Shown here: positions 13,236-24,900 of the stretch, in pieces
Position numbering within the stretch: position 1 is the first letter of the stretch
Layout: each line of letters opens with the position of its first letter
From: Clavelina lepadiformis
Taxonomy: Eukaryota; Chordata; Ascidiacea; Aplousobranchia; Clavelinidae
Length of the DNA stretch: 64,000 nt
Direction of reading: 5' to 3'
Assembly (NCBI RefSeq): GCF_947623445.1
Contig: NC_135244.1
Coordinates: forward strand, 7,130,001-7,194,000
Notes under the pieces: model-generated
Databases searched by the model: none
What the model was told of the DNA's origin: nothing
The model's input: the letters and a program-made list of their open reading frames with translations, nothing else
Made by a program: the position numbers and the translations under genes

Positions 13236-13689
13236 TGCATGAACAGAAAATGCAGTCAAAGTCAAGTTAGGTAATTGGGCCTTCCTATAATTGCAGGTAA
13301 TAACTACAGAACTAGCACAGCCAGCACTAAGCCTATGTACTACAGTATTAGATCCCGGGTCTGCTACATTAAGGTTTTAGTATGTTATAGTTATATACAA
13401 ATCCGTTTTATATACGGTATTCGCTTTAATCTCAGAAAACCATTGACACCAGCCGTTTGCAATTTTTGGCAAGGGTGCATTCAAGTGTGGTTTGACTGAG
13501 ATTTAGCAGAGCACCTCAGGCGAATTAATGTGCACAATAATGCACTTGCACACTTGGGATAGGAATAGGATAATGTTTATATGCCAATACTGGCTGACCT
13601 GTAGGCTACTCAATCGTGGACACAGTTTTTGTGCACTTTGACATGATTTATTGCACTATTACAGGTTTTATAGAAAACAGGCAGTACAA

Positions 13690-13832
13690 GGGAAAGGGGC
13701 CATGGCCCCCCCTAAATTTTTCTGTCTATAGGCTTCTACATCAGCTGGCGATGTCTTAAAACCAACACTTCGTAATTCCCTTGAGCTCATAAAATATTTG
13801 CCCTCCCCCATTTTTTTTTCTGGCTACGCCAC
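13690..13832. mobile_element. hAT-like terminal fragment
   Basis: The right end reads TGGCTACGCCACTG, the inverse of the CAGTGGCGTAGCCA end common to many animal hAT elements, and the interior carries GGGGCCATGGCCCCCC. No matching opposite end was found, so this is a fragment or strongly deleted copy. A related piece lies near 57838-57905. Confidence 0.4.
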
Positions 13833-13849
13833 TGCAAGGGGCTGGTTAA

Positions 13850-15239
13850 AACATCAAAACTCGCACATAACAGACTTCGAGTACACCCTTCCATCTTTTA
13901 CCCATCCAAGACCATTCTAGGCTAGGCTAGACATAGTCGAAAACGTTTAAAAATGTTGTCTGAAGTCATGTTTGCATCACCACCCTCCACTCTTCACACT
14001 ATTGTAGTTTTTTACATGCGTAGATGACGTCACAGGGAAAAATCTAGACATCTTCAGTTTGGTGATGCAAAACTTTGTTATAGACATTACATTAACGTGT
14101 TAATGTAATATCTATGACTTTATAACACGATTATAGAAAACAAATTTGAGTAGATAATGTCGGCAAAAATAGAGTTGTTTTCTAATTTACGTTTTTCTTA
14201 TTATTACAGTATAAGCGAACGTGTATCACACACAATAACAGTGTAGCGTTCTCCACCCTATCCGCTAGACAGCGGAAGGACATCACGTTTATATGCTCAA
14301 AGAATTATATAGCGTAATGTCGTTGCGCTATATATTTCGGTGACCCCGGTAAAATTAAAACGTAACTTTTGACTGGAGTCAAGAATGGAGTCAGCTTAAC
14401 AAAGTAACCGTTCAGTTTTGCACTGTACTCGAATGATAGACAGCACTATGGCGATTGTAATAGTGAATTGTATTAATTTAAATAATTGGCGTTTTAATAA
14501 GCGATTGTGTGTTTTCCAGCTAGATAAAATGTATTCTTAAGAAAGTTGTACTGTCCTTGGATAATCATGTCATTCAAAAATTTAATTCCTAAACCAACAT
14601 ATTTGACCTAGTATATAAGTGTTTTTAAGTGGCGTCATATATTCAGAGTATACGAAGTTAGATGGTACTTGTGGAAAAGAGTCTCGGTGACGTAGAATAT
14701 GTTAGATTTTTAATTATTACTATGAAATAGTTTTGGACGCGTATTATGACGTAAAAAGCAGTGTCTCTTTCTGATTGGCTGAGCATAGCGATATTAAAAC
14801 TGAGGCTTTGTTCAAAGTGACTCTTTTACCTCTTCTGTTTTATTCATCCTTCAATTCAAGTCATTAGCTCTATTCGGATTTTGAAATGGATATGAAATTG
14901 CTTCTGATGTAATTACGACTATATTTTGGAATGTAAGAATTTGGACTTTATGAACGTTGTACCGACTTGAAGAAACAATCAGAGATAGCATAAACAACGG
15001 AGTCAAAAATAAAATAGACAAGGATTTCTAAAAGAACGACTAAAGCCATTGGCTTTAGGCCATTAACCTAAAACAACCAACCTCGCCATCCTCATAGCAC
15101 GATGGTGTTCAGAAGGATGTAATATCATTTCTAAAAAACTTTTATGTCTGATGATTTGTGATAGAGCTTGAAATTGTATTATTTTCGCAATGTATCGTAA
15201 AAGATATATTACGTACAACTTTTGAGACTCCACATTTTT
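13850..15239. other. Intergenic, no gene recognised
   Basis: Apart from the short palindrome at 14080-14115 nothing functional is recognisable. The frames here are short, lack domain resemblance and differ between strands. Confidence 0.4.
14080..14115. repeat. 36-bp near-perfect inverted repeat
   Basis: The left arm ATAGACATTACATTAAC and the right arm GTTAATGTAATATCTAT pair with one mismatch over 17 bp around a 2-base centre. No flanking gene or transposon end explains it. It may be a replication or recombination relic, or a hairpin. Confidence 0.6.
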
Positions 15240-15247
15240 GATGTATG

Positions 15248-15756
15248 CTGAGGTAGGCAATCGGTACTTTGAAAGTACCGACGGTAACGGTACCGGTACT
15301 TGGCAAAAAAATGAACCGACGGTTCCGGTATTCGGTACTATTTAAAAAAAAGTATAGTTCGGTACTTTGTCGGCGCTTGGTACCGGTACCTTTTGTGTAA
15401 AAGATGCTGCTACAAATGCAATGTTTGTTGCTATTATGCCCCCGGTAAAGGTTACTCCAGATCAAAACATATGTGGCGTTAATCGCTTTCAATTTGACTT
15501 GACATTTCTAGATTAAAAAGATGAACAGATGCTAACAATGGTATTAAGGGTTAATTAAGAAATATTTTTGAAAACATACTTGTTAAAATTTTGAAATAAT
15601 CACGTGAAAAGTACCGAGTACCGGGACCGACTGAAATTTCTTTAAAAAAGTGATTCGGAACAGAGATTCAGTAGCTTTTTTTCAAAAGTATCGACGGTAC
15701 CGGTATCGGTACAGAAAGAGTACCGCGGTACAGTAATTCGGTACTGCCCACCTATG
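15248..15756. mobile_element. hAT-type MITE, copy 2 (inverse orientation)
   Basis: 509 bp, the same family as 4573-5095 but inverted. The left end is CTGAGGTAGGCAATCGG and the inverse of the right end is CATAGGTGGGCAGTACCG. The 8-bp target-site copies are GATGTATG (15240-15247) and GTTGTATG (15757-15764), one mismatch. Both copies share the internal block with GCATCTGTTGATC / GATGAACAGATGC. The open frames here on the minus strand are by-products of the low-complexity GTACC composition, not genes. Confidence 0.82.
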
Positions 15757-16324
15757 GTTGTATGTAGTGCACACTACACAGCTGTAGTTGCTGTAGGCTA
15801 TAATGTAAACTGCTATGTTTTTTTGCATATGGTCTGGTGTTTCAAGTGCTTTCGTCATTGTTATAACAACGTATGTCTTTATTTGATGGCATTGCTCTAA
15901 GTTATTCTTCGTCGCTTCTCGCCCCTCATTCGCTCTTGCCCGGAAGGAAAGATGTTGTGTAGCGGCAATTAAGTGTTTCATAGTTTGTCGCTGGTTGGCG
16001 CCCTTAAATTACTCCCCGTATTTTGTGTAAAACCGTGGCATTAAATCATTGCATACTGTTTGCCATTCATTCTACGATTCGACTGTTACACTATTAAAGT
16101 GTTGAGCTCAGAAACCTATTATTTATTTAATATATGAGCGAAAACAGCCTACTAGTAGCAGCTTTTTGATCTACTTCGCGTACTTTGTCAGATCTACTTC
16201 GCAGGAAATAACAACCCAACAACATAACCTCGCCATAACAACATTTTCTTCATTCGGCTAATTCTGGATTGTATCTGAAAATCTTTTTCTTTTTTAAAAG
16301 AAAAAAGTCTGTTTATAAAACTCC

Positions 16325-16505
16325 GGCATAGTTGAGCTGCATTACACAAAGTAGATTTTAGCCATTTAATGTTTATTGGAGTTAGATTAAGATTAGAAGA
16401 TAGGTTTAGGTTACCATGTTATAAAATTTAAGTTTGATTAACAAGAAACTGTGAAAAATAGCTTCCAACGCTTGATTTTTGCTGGTAAAATAAGGGCAGT
16501 CATAA
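16325..16505. repeat. Dispersed repeat family (copy 1 of 3)
   Basis: Contains TTATTGGAGTTAGATTAAG, then GGTTTAGGTTACCATGTTAT, then ACAAGAAACTGTGAAAAATA and a GATTTTTGCTGGTAAAATA stretch. The same series of blocks, in the same order, recurs at 18840-19075 and 40285-40500. No coding content. Confidence 0.6.
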
Positions 16506-16536
16506 ATAAATGACAACACTGGCTTCCTTGTCGGCT

Positions 16537-16610
16537 CGGTAGCCGAGTGGTTAGAGCGCTGGCCTCGCAATAAATGTCGCTCAGGTTCAGTGTCCGATAC
16601 CCATTAGCGC
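16537..16610 (+). mobile_element. tRNA-derived SINE head
   Basis: The A-box-like stretch GTAGCCGAGTGGTTAGAGCG is followed by CTGGCCTCGCAATAA and a degenerate B box around GGTTCAGTGTCCGATACCC. This is a pol III tRNA-like promoter, but no acceptor stem can be closed, so it is read as a SINE relic and not a tRNA gene. Related fuller copies are at 30331-30660 and 52095-52405. Confidence 0.6.
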
Positions 16611-16886
16611 TATACTGCTGTAATCCTCCTTTCAACTGTCTAACTCTGTAATCCAAAAATTCTGGGTTAGAATTGTCGGGTTTCAATTGTCGCCATACAA
16701 CAGCCTTTAATGCAAACCGATATTATTGAAAAACAAATAGGCTATACAGTTAAGTTAATAACGAATGAAATCAAAGCAGTGATAGAGTTGTTGTATCAAC
16801 GTTTTGCACTCCAAAATTTCTTTAAAATGGCTTACTTAAGGGTCAAAATTAACTCAAACATGTGTCCTAATTATGAATTCCAAATG

Positions 16887-17352
16887 TAGGGGAAAATGGG
16901 GTAAATAGGACACGTTAAGAGAAAAAGACGTTTTCTCACCAATTTCAACGCAACTTAAAGCAGGTTCAAAAAAGCACTATTCATCGAAAAAGATTCTATG
17001 CAAAAATTAGCTTCAAATCTTAAAGGGCATGAACCTCCCAGGTTCATTTTATCCCAATGAAGTTAATATGTCGTTTGTAAATATTAATGCATTTGCTGAT
17101 GTTAATGTTTTACCCAAATGAAGTTATTATCCTCATTTTTTCACTACGGTATACTACCCCTTAATAACATTTTTAACAAAGGAAATGAAAGTAGAATCAC
17201 TGCTCTAACTCAAGCCTTGGAAACTTAGAAGACTGTACTTTCTCGCTGAAGTTTCCTGGGGGAAAAAGTGATGTATTCACAAAACGGCGGTGCCGCCACC
17301 GTTCGTCGTTTTTTTTTAAAACGCACGGTCCGTTTTGCACCACTTTCCCCTA
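16887..17352. mobile_element. Candidate MITE with TAGGGGAAA termini
   Basis: The left end TAGGGGAAAATGGGG and the inverse of the right end TAGGGGAAAGTGGTGC form short terminal inverted repeats 466 bp apart. The outermost TA at both ends would fit a TA target duplication. The interior contains a GC-rich palindromic patch (AACGGCGGTGCCGCC). No transposase frame. Confidence 0.45.
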
Positions 17353-17419
17353 TGCAAAGCAGTATAAGGCCTTCGGCAAAAACTTTAAAACCACACATTT
17401 GAAAATCAAATTATTTGCA

Positions 17420-18452
17420 CTATTTTTTGCAAAAACAGTTAACCAGGAAACGCTTAAAGGAATATAGTCCAAAAACAAAGGCGTGTACAACAACTGGCGC
17501 TATTATAATCATTGCCAAAGTTACCAAAAGCGCTTGAAGAGGCGCTTCACCCCAGTCAATGCTGTCATAAACAGCAGATTTTATATGAGTTACATGCAAA
17601 AGCAACAGGATAATCCCATACAGTGCAGAAATGGCGGTGATTATAACAAACTGTATCATATACAAAGGTATAGCGTTTAGAATAAGGTCGACTAGAAGAA
17701 GAACCAGGTTTATTAAATGAATGTTAATGCTGAAATACGAAAAACCATGATACGTGCTGTCTTGTACAATTGGGTATAAACACGAAACAATAACAGCTGT
17801 GTCCATGGCTACTACGAACATCAGACCAGTTGTGATGTGATACCATCGCATTTTTTCACCTGAAATGTAACATTATGATACATGAATTCAAAGCAAACCT
17901 ATATCACAAATCAAAGCAGATTTATCAGAGTTTGCGATTTTACACCAATTTGCTTTTGCCTGAGCAAAATTTCCATGCAAAGCTAAATCGATCAGTTTGT
18001 GCATGGGTAGCAGGATTTATTTTCCATAGGCCCATGAAAAAAATTCTGCTGTATCTTAGAATGGTATATCTATGTAAGGGCTATTTAAATTTTTTCATGT
18101 TAGCGTACATTCTAATTATAGAAAAGTAAATTGTAAACAAAATTGATTTACCGGACATTGCTTTTGTTCTGTGTAGAAATTTGTCAAAATTTCTTTCATC
18201 GTTTTGCTGTTTTTCTGCCATCTCGATGACAACAACACCTTTTGTTAAAGACGGCTTTTTTCTTACGCATTCCAACAAACAGACTGAGAAGGCAAATGTC
18301 ATATATAAAAATACAAACATTTGTCCCCAGTTAGAAAGATAAAACAAAAAATGTGCTTTATCTCGGAATTTGACAAAATAAGCAATGAAGGTGGACGTCC
18401 AGTATGAGAATGCAAAGGTCCTGTAGATTTCATATAATGGACGGATGTTCCA
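17420..18452 (-). CDS. Rolling stone-like multi-pass membrane protein (5' end unresolved)
   Basis: Two exons are clear: 18452-18152 and 17859-17420 (stop at 17420), joined in phase. The encoded stretch has a WNIRPLYEIYRTFAF start, then hydrophobic segments, a YLSNWGQ motif, a short polar loop, HITTGLMFVVAM, a FSYFSINIHLINLVLLLVDL segment, the NAIPLYMIQFV segment and a C-terminal HAFVFGLYSFKRF. The order and the NWG, NIH-N and NAIP positions match the Rolling stone family (Drosophila rost, implicated in myoblast fusion). The usual N-terminal stretch before QW is missing. An alternative acceptor at about 18475 would add YNACLQ before the W. A GTAAGT donor at about 18600 and a short ATG-led exon at about 20030 do not join in frame, so the start stays open. 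Confidence 0.78.
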
Positions 18453-18839
18453 CTGCAAGCAAGCATTATAACTGTTAAATTACGATCAAAACATATATAT
18501 GGAAGCAACAAGGTGTCAGTCAAGTCTAAACACAAGATACGTATTCAGCGACTATATGCTTAAATGTGTATTGGGCTAGTGCAAATAAAAGTTTAACTTA
18601 CCCCGAAGAACACTATTGAACACAGGCTTTCAAAGAACTTTCAAAAATATTGTCAGTAGGCTTAGGTCGGTAATAAACGCCAAAATTATATCGCACATTT
18701 AAAGTTGTGTCACGCACAGCGGTATGACGTCTGTAAGAAAGGCTATCGCGAACTATTCTTGTTTATAGGGTATTTTACCGTACAGAATTTTGTAGTTTGA
18801 AGCTATTTTTTTTTGTTTTTAGAGTCACTGTTTCACCAT

Positions 18840-19075
18840 AAGTAGGTCACGCGGCCTGTTGTTAAAGATAGGCGGTTCGTTTAGAAGAAAAGCCATGTAA
18901 AATTTGATTTAAGCTATTTAAGGTTTTATTGGAGTTAGATTTATATCAGATGGTAGATTTGGGTTAGGTTTAGGTAACCAAGTTATAACATTTTAGTGAG
19001 ATTAACAAGAAACTATGAAAATAGCTTTGAACGCACGATTTTTTCGTTGAAATAATGGCAGCCTTTTGCATGTGT
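18840..19075. repeat. Dispersed repeat family (copy 2 of 3)
   Basis: Shares with 16325-16505 and 40285-40500 the blocks TTATTGGAGTTAGATTTATA, GGTTTAGGTAACCAAGTTAT and AACGCACGATTTTTT. It begins with CGCGGCCTGTTGTTAAAGAT, a phrase also found at about 58472. Confidence 0.6.
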
Positions 19076-21905
19076 GTACTTTTTATAGGCTACCTAAGTT
19101 GTCTACCCTAACCCTGACCCTAATTCTCACCTAAGTGCAGGCAATGCATAGGGTAACCTCTCGTGCAACGAAGCTCAGCAAAACAAAATACCGTGCTAGG
19201 TTCTTGCCATTTTTCGCTCTGTAGGAGAAAGCGAATTTTCGGCGTCGTCACACAACATGATTTTTAGTGGCTTAATTTCACCGAAAAATTTGTGGGTTTT
19301 CGACTGTTCGGTTTTTTCTTTTTTGTTGTTGTTAATCGGACTTGAGAGTTTAAAACATACTACACCAGAAAACGATCCCAAATGTATTTTCAAATTTAAT
19401 CTGAGCCACAATTAAGGTTTGTAACGAAAATAAGCCTATATCTTTTTCATATCCTTTCTTCAAACTTAGCCTTAAAAAAGCTGAAATCGCGACCAACTTA
19501 CCGTAAAATAGTATGAATAGCTTTCGAATACGGTGAAATAGCTTTCAATGGGTTATATACTCATCCCTTATTCTCATCAACGCTGGAATAAACCAAACCA
19601 TGTAATACAATTCCTATAAATAGACACTGTGTATTACACAATTTTGGCGTCTGATTCAAGTTAATTTAATGCTAACCTTTAAATATAATCATTGGTTAGT
19701 TCCGGGATCATATATACTGTCCTAGAATAATATCTTAATGCCAACAAAGAACTGACATCATGTCGCGGCTAGTAGTAGTGACATAATCTATAACGACCCC
19801 GCCTCGCGTCGAAAGATCACATAAACATGATCAAATTTGGTACTTAATTTTGGCAATTACCTGACCATTGAAAATTTTTTTCAAAATCTCCTCGACCAGT
19901 TCATTTAGTTAGTAATGTTCTTCGAAATATTAAACTTAAATTTGCACTAGCCCTACTCTTTAAATGTTTACGATAATTAATTTGTAGATGTAAACTTTAC
20001 CTGAGATTTGTAAAACATACTCGGGCGACATGATGTGAAAAGCAAATGGTGAAGCTTAAACTGCTCTGCGCAGCAACCCATTAAAAATGTATGTCTTAGC
20101 TTAGATCAAAGGCAACCTTGACAGAGTGTAAGCAAACTTGGCATAAAAACGCATTGGGTCACATTACATTATTGCAAGGCTTGTACAGTATGATATCCCT
20201 ATCTCTAAACTATAATTATGTAGCTAGCATACATGCAATATACGTTTTATAGACCAATGTAAAGGTTATAATACTTAAACCTAATGAATTCTGCATCGTT
20301 TGCAGAAACTATGGTTCTGCTGTATATTCTTTCCCGTCTGATGCCTGATTCTTGCGTCTTCATAACAAAACCTACTCGCTTGGCTAACCCTCAACATTAA
20401 CGTGACTAGTACCGTAAATGTAACAGCACACAACGATTTGTGGAACCGTAACCATTTATGACGCTTTGTGGCGCCAAAATCGGGAAAACAAAATGACACG
20501 TATGATTTCTAAATCTAGAGTGGTCTACAGAGAGCAAGTTAAGCGCCATCCATAACACTTTCTTACAAAATCTCTTGTTTTTCAGAAAGTATGTTGGTTC
20601 ATATAATATATGAGGTAATAATTACAGAATAATTCTAGCGCATGTTGATTGCTGCTGTTTTTTTAACAGCTAATATATCGTACTTGAAGCGATTATTTCA
20701 AAAGTTATTGTCTTGTCCATCAATACTTTTACCGGAATGTGTGCCACAAATAAATGTAGGCTGTTCAGCCTTCACATGATCTCACTGTGACTTCTGTGAG
20801 TAAACGGATGAAATGGCTACTAGCACTATACCGTAATACATTAGCGATTAGCCAAACTGATTTAGCTCTGGCAATTTAATCGAGTAAGTATATTGAATAA
20901 AGATCTATATCCAACTATATGCACATCATCCATATTTCTACTAGTTTGCCAAATCGGCTTGGTTACCTTGTTCTACCTACCTTCATGCTTGGATAAAACA
21001 ATTACGTACGCATACTAGATCGCTAAATAGCCGTGTCCTGCATAGACAAGAATACCACTTAAGTTTAGAATTCATATCGTATATATGTATTTTCATCTTT
21101 ATCTAATAACTGCTACAAGCAATTTGCTCAATATTAACACAGTTTTGTTTATTCTTAATTTTAAAACTTAATCCGACCGGAAGACTTTGTAACGCCCACG
21201 AGGTATCGGCACATTTCCGTCTTAGATCTACATAGCGTTGCAGGCAACAGACGTTCTCATACGAGCTATCAGGTTACAGAAATTTATAAGCGGCTGAGCA
21301 AAATTTAATTCAGTGGTGGTTTACGATTGGAGTTGTCTGGTAGCTAACTAACTCACATACACAAGGTTGAATAACTTTCTGAAAACCGTATTTCTATAGA
21401 ACAGAATAGAGTTGTTCTCTCATCAAAAGCCTCATTTGCGTAATCGAGTTACTGTTGTCAACAAAATAAAACAAACACTCATAGAGTTGTTTACAAAATA
21501 GCAACACCGCAAAAACTAAACAGGCAAACAGACTTTAAAATAGATGAGCATTTTCTTTCATTGGGACATATGGTATAAGTAATGCTAAAATGGCATTAGT
21601 CCATATGAGCAGCAAATTAGCTTCATTTAAGAAAACTTGGAACGCATTTTTGATACATGAAATAGATAAAGATAATGAGACATATATTGTATATAATTAT
21701 TACTAAGTACAATATTGTTCACGTAGTGCGAAATGTGGATCAATTAACTTATACAAAACGATTGCTAAGCCATAAAAGTATGTTGAAGATAAAAGGACAG
21801 ATACTTTGCCAAAAAAGAAAAAACAAAAACAGTGGCTGCATCTCTACATGTAAGTGCTTTACGCGATGACAACTTGTGACCTCAGCACAATTTATAAAAA
21901 TTGTA
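19076..21905. other. Intergenic, between the rost-like and IGFBP-like genes
   Basis: About 2.8 kb without a recognisable gene. If the Rolling stone-like gene has a distant first exon, it should lie in the left part of this stretch. The remaining short frames show no domain resemblance. Confidence 0.4.
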
Positions 21906-24900
21906 TTAATGCATCAAATTTTCATTATTTCCAGAACCTTCCGAAAAATCATCGTCGTCAAAAAATATGTCTTTGAAATCTTTTGGCTCCACCAATTTTT
22001 TCAAGGCTTTAACATAAAGTTTTTCGATTGAGTTGCTTAGATCATTATCTTTTTGTCTTACACGATCAAAATCAGCCTTTGCGTTTAGGCGTGTACTCAG
22101 CAAATCTGTCCTTTCTTCGTGTGTGTAATGTCCAGACTGGTGCATCGTTTGAGGTCCAGCTACTTCTAAACATAAAATTTCTGTATAATAGGACTGATTC
22201 ATGCTACAAGTTACAGGTTACAACTGCTAAGCCTGTAGTTCAACACGTAAATGGAAATAATTAATGAATTCACTTGTTTATTTACCAGGCAACCTGTGAG
22301 ATTGCAAATATGAGGCTGTGTAACGCATTTGTGCGGAGGGCTTGGCAGTTCCTTTTTCTTCCGCATCCTCAACAAAGGCATAATGTTTTCCGCGATATAC
22401 GTAATGGTTCGTTTCGTCAAACTCGCCTAAATAAAAAGAACAATGGAATGTTTATGTAAGAAAATTTAAATGTTGCCAGGGTATAAGCCCACTAGCCAGT
22501 TATACAACAAGCAACTATATTGTCATCGCACTTGGCTTGGCTTTTAAAACAATGAAGGAAAACTTTTGCTACTTTTAAGTAGCCTATAAATCACTCAAAC
22601 ACCAAACCTAAAACATCAAAACTCATAAACTCACCCAAAATATCACCTAAATACTAAATACACAGAATCACAGATAACGCTTTTTAAGCGCTTAAGCCAT
22701 GTTAAGCAAAGTTATGTACAATCTATTCTCTATATATACAAGTTACCAATTGAGAGCGGGCATTTGTTTGTTCTGTATTTGCCGTTGCCTAATCTTTAGG
22801 GTGTAATCGTGGCGTATAGTTACCTGGAATAACTTCAAGAGTTGCAGTTGCGTTTGCAGCTCCGTACTGGTTTTCTGCTATGCAGGTGTAACTACCAGAA
22901 TGCGATTTGTCGATCTTCTCTAACTCCAACCAGGTAGTAACTTGATATTTAAGGGGGCCGCCCCGGATCTGCCAATTTTTTAAACACAAGTGAAAATGTC
23001 ACTAAAGATACAACAACATATGAGCGCAACTTAAAAATCGGCACAGTTGAAACATTAGTACTCGATGTGTATTACCAGATAGCGCACTTAATTTATTATC
23101 AGTTCGTTCAAATAGAAGATACCTGCATGGCCACGCCATCAGTAAGACCGGGCTGGAATATGTTTTCGCCGTTCCTGAACCATTCAAACCACGCGAAAGG
23201 GTAACCTGACACAGAGCAACTGAATACCGCGGCGCTTCCAGTTTCTGCAGTCTGGTTCATGGGAGGTATCTCCACCCGCGGTGCTAAAAAGAGAAAGTGG
23301 ACCATTAAGACCTTATGTGAGTTACGCCTGAGCTTTGCTGGGTGTTGAACATATTTTCGGTCATTGCACGACGTTACTGGGGTCAACCTAACATGCAAGG
23401 AGAATGTCAGCACGCAAAGTTTGCGGTCGTGAAATCATTGATCTATACTTGAACTTATATACCTAAATTACAAAACCTCGTTTTGTTTTGTATTTTTGCA
23501 ATTTGAGTGACCTTTAGCAATGCGGCGTGAAATCAAAGAAGTCGCTTTTATACAAAACTTTGTGTACTTGCAGCTATTTATCTTTCGCCAAAGTACAATG
23601 CATTAAATCTCTTACTACACAATAAGAACACAATTATGACGGACACTTAGCTATAGATTCTTTATCGTGACGTTTTAAGACGGTGTGATAGTAAAGAACT
23701 AAATAGAAGTACTGCAGCAAACAAACTGAACTTCAATAAGATCTTTAAAACCGTTTAAGAATCTTATAACTTAATCTCGATAACCTCGATCCAATGTATC
23801 GTGTAAACATAGAAGAAGATTACATGGGACATTTTGGCAAGGTTTAGTATTGTGAATACTATAACGAACGTTAACACTATACCGTACTTCAAACGCATCA
23901 AAAACTAGCACTATGGTAACCAATATTTAGTTACGTAAATGGTAATCGATGATGTGGTTTATTCAATAAAAAAGTTGACTCAAACAACCATATGGTATTG
24001 ACACAACAGTAATAAACTCAGCACTCAACATGATAGAATCTTATAACTATATATGTGGTTTCACGGTCCGACGCTCATGAACGTATCACTCATAACGTGA
24101 ATAATGTACAAGTTTAAATAATCACTTGGCTAAGTGCATTGCATAGCACCCAAGACAGTACTTAGGAATTGAGGCGCAATTCTGGAATAAAAATGGTTGA
24201 CTAACGTACGTTTACACCTGCGGTGCTGCAAAGATAATAACGTACCTAGCCTGTATATATCTATTTAAAAAAAGCTTAGTTTAAGATTTAACAGCAACGT
24301 TTAGCGTCAATTAAGTGACCACTTGAGAGAAATAGGCGTCATCTAATCTTACCAAAGTCTGACAGGACATGGGCATTTGCACAAGGGTTAACGATGGCAT
24401 CATCGCAAGACACAATAGGTGCTCAGGTGGTTAAGTGTTTAGAAAACGTCACCTACCGATAGAAATAGGGCAAAGCCTGAGCTTGAAATGCTTTGCATAC
24501 CGAGTATACCGTGCTTATTAAAATGCCAAAACATTGAAATTTGTATGCGTTGTTTTGACCAACAACAAACCCGCCAAAGACACGCTTAAATGCACTAGCA
24601 CTTCGCACATAACTCAAACCGATAAATCTATCAAACAGCAGATCTTTATCGATAAAGATAAAGATGCGTATAAAGATCTTAAAGATTTCCTGTGCAGACA
24701 GAGATTCAAAGCACGTCATTCAATCAGCAGTGTGATGCGCACCATTGAAATTTGGTTGAACGTATCGTATATACATTTTCACCCTAATCGCTTAGATTGA
24801 CGTCAAATGATACCTGGGAGAAGTGGCAAAAAGTTTTGGATACTAAATGGAAATGCTAAACGAAAATTCTTGTCTATTAAATTATTATATGTCTTTACAA

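Noticed and set aside
15142-15981. Open frames on the minus strand
   Set aside because: They lie in or across the GTACC-rich hAT MITE; composition, not coding, keeps them open.
16541-16610. Possible tRNA gene with A and B boxes
   Set aside because: No acceptor stem can be closed and the B box is degenerate; related copies with a long non-tRNA body elsewhere mark it as a SINE.
24640-24690. AT-rich TCTTTATCGATAAAGA palindrome and repeats in an intron
   Set aside because: Short and low in complexity; expected by chance in a 64-kb AT-rich window.
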